From: Ophioderma brevispina
Lineage: Eukaryota > Echinodermata > Ophiuroidea > Amphilepidida > Ophiodermatidae
Assembly (NCBI GenBank): GCA_023653785.1
Contig: JAMKCH010051315.1
Coordinates: forward strand, 1-64,000
DNA: 64,000 nucleotides
Direction of reading: 5' to 3'
The notes below the pieces were generated by a model. It was given only the letters and a program-made list of their open reading frames with translations. It ran no database searches and had not been told where the DNA came from. This document shows positions 59,705 to 64,000 of this stretch, piece by piece (the first letter of the stretch is position 1; each line of letters begins with the position of its first letter). Made by a program: the position numbers and the translations under genes.

Positions 59705-61185
59705 AGCAGACGACGACTTTTCTACAGTTACTAACGTCACCAAAACAGATGCAGAAAGCCTGTACAATGCCTTTGTCAGACTCTCGGAACCTAGGACTTT
59801 CTCTTGACCACTACTGAGAGGAACAAGGATATACGGAGCCGCGAACATTAGTGGTCAGTATCTCTTCCGTTGTTTCAAACGGAGTGTTGGAGAAAAACCC
59901 AAAGGCCTTTTACATGTCCTGTAATTGCCACTGCTTTAAATCCTAGTACTTGTAACGTGGTGCAAATGACATCAAAACACCTAAAGTTGCATTTCTTCTT
60001 TGGAATTAATTGAGAAGCTGTACAGCTTTATTGAAGCTAGTTCAAAACGTCACGCGATATATTCAAAACACATTCAGAAAAGAGCAGGAATTAAAAGACC
60101 TATGACACTCAGAAACTCTCTGATACCAGATGGGCGTGCCGAGCGATGCTTTTGCATACCATAAAAGCAACCTGCCAGCTCTTATGACACCATGGAATCC
60201 ATAGCTGAGTCTCGAGACAGACTGCAAAATTACAGCAAACCGCCAAGGTCTTTTGCTTAATTGTAACAAATTTGACTTTGTTACCGCATCACTGCGTCCT
60301 TCTAGATCTCTGACACAACCATCAAGACGGCATCGGACGCTCTTCAAGAAGGAAGGAATAAGTCTAGTGTAGCATTTAGACATTAGATAAGCTCGTCAAG
60401 CCATCAGGAAAACATCGATCTGATGAATACTTTCAGAAACTGATGGAAGATGCTGAACATGTAGCCCGTCAATCTGAATTGGAAAGCAATTCCAAGAGAA
60501 ACGTAAGAGGCGTAAGAACGTCTTCCAGGTGAGTATGCATCTGATGAGCCCCAAGGCCAAAAATTCGAAACCAAATTCCAAGCAAACTTATTTCTATCCA
60601 GCATCAATCGTGCTCAACTCAGTTACAAGAGCGCTTTGGAATATCGTGAAGTTCTTACTTACTTGGCGTTTGAAGATTGTTAACACCGCTCAATCTCTTC
60701 CAATTCAGATTTTGAATTCGATGCTAAGCTACCAGGCCCTCATTGGGACATACCGAAAAGAATGCCTTCGGTGTAAGCCGGAACATTGATGAACTTTCAA
60801 CTCCCAAAGAATTTGAAACTTGGAGAGACCATGTGGCAACAATGAGGAGGCACTTTTCCCAATGGGCGCTAGGCCAGCATGAAAGATCTGGTTTCAAGGA
60901 TTTGCACACAAGAACCGCAGTTGTGCCAACATTACCAAATATCTCAGTGTGTATCATTGTTCCTTACCTCCCAGTACCACAGCTTCTGCAGAGAGATCGT
61001 TTTCAAACTAAATACATAATCGTACCGAGATCTACAATGGCTGAACATAGACCCACTGGTCTGCGTCCCTACTTTCCATTGACGACATTTATTTGTATGA
61101 AATGCATTTGAGGAAAACAATAGACATTGTTGCCAACCTAACAGAGGGACTCGTAGACTTCTTTTTAAAAGAAATCATTGCCTAA
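59705..61185 (+). pseudogene. hAT transposase (ZMYM/ZBED-like), frameshifted
   Basis: The transposase would cut at the CAGTGG ends and pair with itself through a C-terminal domain. Readable blocks in order: TNVTKTDAES and YNAFVR at ~59.73 kb; a degraded GAAN.SGQY block at ~59.84 kb, the region of a catalytic Asp in the family; CNCHC at ~59.92 kb; LYSFIEASSKRHAIY at ~60.02 kb; SDTRWACRAD at ~60.12 kb; SINRAQLSYKSALEYREVLT at ~60.61 kb; and the signature TTASAERSFS at ~60.98 kb. Then come IIVPRSTMAEHR at ~61.02 kb and LTEGLVDFFLKEIIA before the stop at 61183. At least six frame changes are needed. The N-terminal zinc-finger/DUF4371-type part is not found. TTTCAG at 59701 could be a splice acceptor from lost or upstream exons. 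Confidence 0.8.
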
Positions 61186-61399
61186 TTGCCCACTGACAAT
61201 TGGGTGAGCCTAATTTCTATTCGACAGTGATAATTGAGATCTGTATTGGGCTTTGAAGTAAAAAGTAGAACGTTTTCAGTAGGTATTTTAAGTAAAAAAC
61301 ATGTACACGGTGGGGCAGATGTTCAAACCGAATCTTTTTTGGTATGTGTGTAATAGTTAGGTTGACATATATTGCCAATGCATTACAACCCTCGTTTAC

Positions 61400-62000
61400 C
61401 TGCGCCATTTTTTTGTAACAAAACAACTTCCGAAGGGGGGGGGTGTTTACCACCCACCTGTGTAGTTTCGTTACTGCACACCCCATTTCCTGTACAATTT
61501 GGACCAAAGGATAGCTTATATTTTCTTCTCTTCTTTCCATTGGTACCAAAATAAGTTACCAACTCCCCCAGTATGACGTCACCATGACGTCATGTTGAGG
61601 AAAGTAAGAAAATAACCTGAATATAGGGTGGGAATGTGATATTCCATTTATAGCGACTCCAGAACACCTTATTCTAGCTCTAAAATGCTGTTCATTAATA
61701 TAAAACTAGAAACTAGTCATTTCCCATCAATAGAGCAAAAACTCATGAAAATTGTCCAAGTTTTTCCTAACCTTTTGGCGAAAAATTGAATTTTTTTCAC
61801 TGTGTGTGTCTAGTGGAAATGGCCATTTTGCTGCCAGGCGAACTTTATGACGTCGTTGTACGTAATGCTAGGCTGTTGGTACTCATTTGGTATCAGGAAG
61901 AGGAGTACATAGCTATCTATTGGTACCAAACGCTGTCTGTATTTTTATCCTGTGCTTGTTAAGACCTGTTGGTACTTCTCTTCCAAAGGGGGGGGGGTGG
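61400..62000 (+). repeat. Dispersed repeat with CRE-like sites (copy 2 of 2)
   Basis: Collinear with 15545-16205 on the same strand, including the paired TGACGTCA sites at about 61573 and 61586 and the TATGACGTC...ACGTAATGCTA block near 61848. Here it lies inside the hAT element, between the transposase and the right end. GGGGGGTGGTTACCACC-like hairpins flank it at ~61440, 61990 and 62180. Confidence 0.7.
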
Positions 62001-62419
62001 TTACCACCACCCCCCATCTCCCATCACTTTGGGATCACCGGTATCTTACTATACCCCCAGAGAGGAATTTTCCTTTTTGGATGAAAAATGAGCGGAACAT
62101 TCAATTGACATTACTATAAATAATTTGGCACCAAAAGTTGGTTTTTAGGCAAGCCGGGAAAAAAAACACTGAAGGGGGGGGTGGTAACCCCCCCCCCTTC
62201 GGAGAACGAGGGGTTCAAATTTAAATACATTATCGCCATCATTGTTAGTACTACAAAGAAAGTCTTTGAGAGACGAGACCATTCAAACTCCAATACCAAG
62301 GGTCCCCCCCCGGCGTCTGTTCTTTCACTAATTTGTTTAAACAAATTCGTCGGTTCAGGACAATAGGTGGCCCCCCCCCACAAACCCAATATGAAAATTC
62401 CTCCTAGCTACGGCCACTG

Positions 62420-63290
62420 GAAAGAGATTATGCAAGTCAGAAAGAAACACGCACTACTATGACAAAGGTTCCTCGTCAGTGATACCACACTTTTGCCCCG
62501 GTGAATAAGTCCTGGTATTATCCCCTCCATCACGCCCCCCGTAGATTTGTTGGACGTATTCCCAAATTCAAAAGTTCTGGGACAGGTTCCCTTGATAGTG
62601 AATCAAAACGCATGACCATCGTGAGTCATAAGATCGCAGAATACCATAAGAGCTCCAAAAAGGCTATAAATAGCCCACGTTGACAAATTAAAACCCTACT
62701 TGGAACAGGAAAATCCTGAAGAGACCCTTGATAATACTAGTGAACTTCCCCAATACACTGAATAGCAATGTCCTCTGTGCCATACTTCTCCGGCGCTTCT
62801 TGGACCGTAGGGGGTAAAGTCAAGCGCCCTCAATGGTTTTGGATATCCCCTAATTAAAAGTCATTCACTTCCTAAGTATTTGGCCTTTACAATTCAATTT
62901 TATATGAAACGACCCTTATGGAAGGCGTAGTTTTTCTGACAATTTGGCAAATGCATGTTTTTTTTTTTATAAGGGGAAATTATCATAAAGATAAGCATGA
63001 CATTTCATTTAGGTACTGGTTGGTTGATTCCACTCCTCTTGTGAAGCCTAGAAAGCTAAAACATTTTTCATAAATATGCATTTTTATATTTTGATAAGGA
63101 ACAATGTTTTGAAGAAAAGATGCACTGGGCCTAAACCAAGTAATCTGAGTCCAATTCAGAGCCATTGTTATGTCATGAACTATGGTTCAAGTTGATTCAG
63201 CAACAAAGTAATTTTTTTTTATACTTCTGTGTGGTAATAAGCACATAGAATACATGCATACCGAATGTCATTTATTCAATTCCAAATTGG
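62420..63290 (+). pseudogene. Ty3/Gypsy integrase, copy 2 (3' part) and downstream
   Basis: It resumes the interrupted copy with an ATTATGCAAGTCAGAAA word, then PRRFVGRIPKFKSSG-like residues and AHVDKLKPYL at ~62.67 kb. This is the integrase C-terminal domain that 51.5-51.74 kb also encodes. The downstream non-coding part (62.88-63.29 kb) aligns with 53.37-53.77 kb. Confidence 0.7.
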
Positions 63291-63389
63291 TCGTTAATGT
63301 GGGACTCTCTTGAACATCTTCATTTTGTAGAGAGAGCAGACACCTACATTTTTCCCTCCCCCTTTCACTTCCCCCATCTTGTTTTGTCC

Positions 63390-64000
63390 CACAGAATGTC
63401 TTGCCTGATAGACTGCCCATTCCCACTTGGGAGTGCCCTCATGAGGTGTGCAAAGTTCGCAACCATGAGCCGCCGAAACCTAAACCAGCACCTTAGACTT
63501 CAGCACCCGGTTAGCTACTACTGTGCCCACTGTAGCGAGGGACCCCTATACATCCCGCCACGCGAACCATGACCATGAACGAGTATGCTGGTTAAACCCC
63601 TCTGTGGCTGGAATTCCGACGACCACCACCCCTCTTGTGGACTTCCCGAGAAACCTCCCCTCCTCCTCCTTGCCCCCTCCTTCCAGATGACTGGACACCC
63701 ATCCTACAAAACAAACCACCCTCTCATACCGCCAGAGAAACCGATAGTGCCCCTCCCCTCCTCCTTCCCTTCCATTCCCCCCCTAATGAGCTTTTTCCAG
63801 AGATACGCAAACGCCAGAGGAGACCGTTCCCACCCCAGCCAATTTTCCTTTCCTCCTCCCCCGCCCTGTTATCCTTATCCATTCACAATCCAACATAAAC
63901 CTGCCAAGCGGAGTCGTCGGACAAACCATGGCCGAGTTAAGGCAGGCTGCCTGTTCCCTACCAACAGAGCAAAAGTGCATCAAGAGGCCAAATGGAACCA
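63390..64000 (+). pseudogene. C2H2 finger plus proline-rich frame, copy 2 (runs off the window)
   Basis: SRRNLNQHLRLQHP followed by YYCAHCSEG at ~63.47-63.54 kb, then a Pro-rich frame. It is collinear with 53.88-54.43 kb. Here the second Cys pair (CAHC) is intact, supporting two metal-binding units in the ancestral protein. Indels break the frame before and after. The end of the element lies beyond 64000. Confidence 0.5.

Larger units (their letters stand above)
56618..62419 (+). mobile_element. 5.8 kb hAT-family DNA transposon inserted in Gypsy copy 2
   Basis: The left end CAGTGGCGTAACTAGAGG and the reverse-complemented right end CAGTGGCCGTAGCTAGGAGG are imperfect terminal inverted repeats of hAT type. 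AAAAGAGA (56610-56617) and GAAAGAGA (62420-62427) are an 8-base target duplication with one mismatch. Gypsy copy 1 shows the empty site as GAATCAGAGATTATG. A broken hAT transposase in the same orientation lies inside. Cargo includes a 1.6 kb minisatellite and a copy of the CRE-bearing repeat also seen at 15.5 kb. Confidence 0.85.

Overview
This window is non-coding, repeat-dense eukaryotic DNA. I find no intact host protein gene, no bacterial-style operon, no rRNA and no CRISPR array. Several things point to a metazoan, probably a marine invertebrate: decayed CR1-like LINEs, Ty3/Gypsy polymerase remnants, a hAT element with a ZMYM/ZBED-type transposase, tRNA-like elements, many foldback elements, and a large uncharacterised XPG/PIN-like gene family I recall from cnidarians, echinoderms, hemichordates and amphioxus. 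A non-vertebrate deuterostome is my low-confidence guess. Almost every recognisable reading frame is broken by single-base indels. Duplicated segments also differ mainly by small indels, so genuine decay and noisy long-read assembly are both likely.

Layout. 0-13 kb: a minus-strand CR1-like LINE (4.2-6.5 kb), foldback elements (1.9-2.8, 10.0-11.2 and 12.5 kb), a short MITE-like element, a 180-base G tract and a SINE-like core. 13-18.5 kb: a LINE tail fragment, a dispersed repeat carrying CRE-like TGACGTCA sites (second copy at 61.4 kb) and an unidentified GC-rich block. 18.5-24.7 kb: a satellite domain built from ~300-base and ~113-base units rich in the direct repeat GGTCAAAGGTCA. Part of it forms a ~1.12 kb higher-order repeat. 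24.7-41 kb: AT-rich DNA with three large inverted-repeat elements (24.7-26.4, 31.1-32.4 and 35.0-37.4 kb) and relatives of their arms.

41.0-45.3 kb: an inverted and direct cluster of tRNA-Thr(AGT)-like sequences in foldback arms. It abuts a long decayed gene of the XPG/PIN-like family, which is split by a ~700-base insertion made of a 123-base G tract and a GGGGGTCATT minisatellite. 46.7-49.1 kb: a 264-base MITE and a 75-base (25-codon) tandem array, interrupted by a 290-base MITE with perfect 15-base terminal inverted repeats and a TTA target duplication. 50.2-64 kb: two copies of a Ty3/Gypsy integrase segment, each followed by a C2H2 finger/proline-rich frame. The first copy carries an extra 1.43 kb with more 75-base units. 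The second is split by a 5.8 kb hAT transposon with an 8-base target duplication, and that transposon carries a 1.6 kb minisatellite and its own broken transposase.

The parts do not form a pathway. They record nested insertion: element into minisatellite, element into retroelement, and minisatellite into both element and gene.
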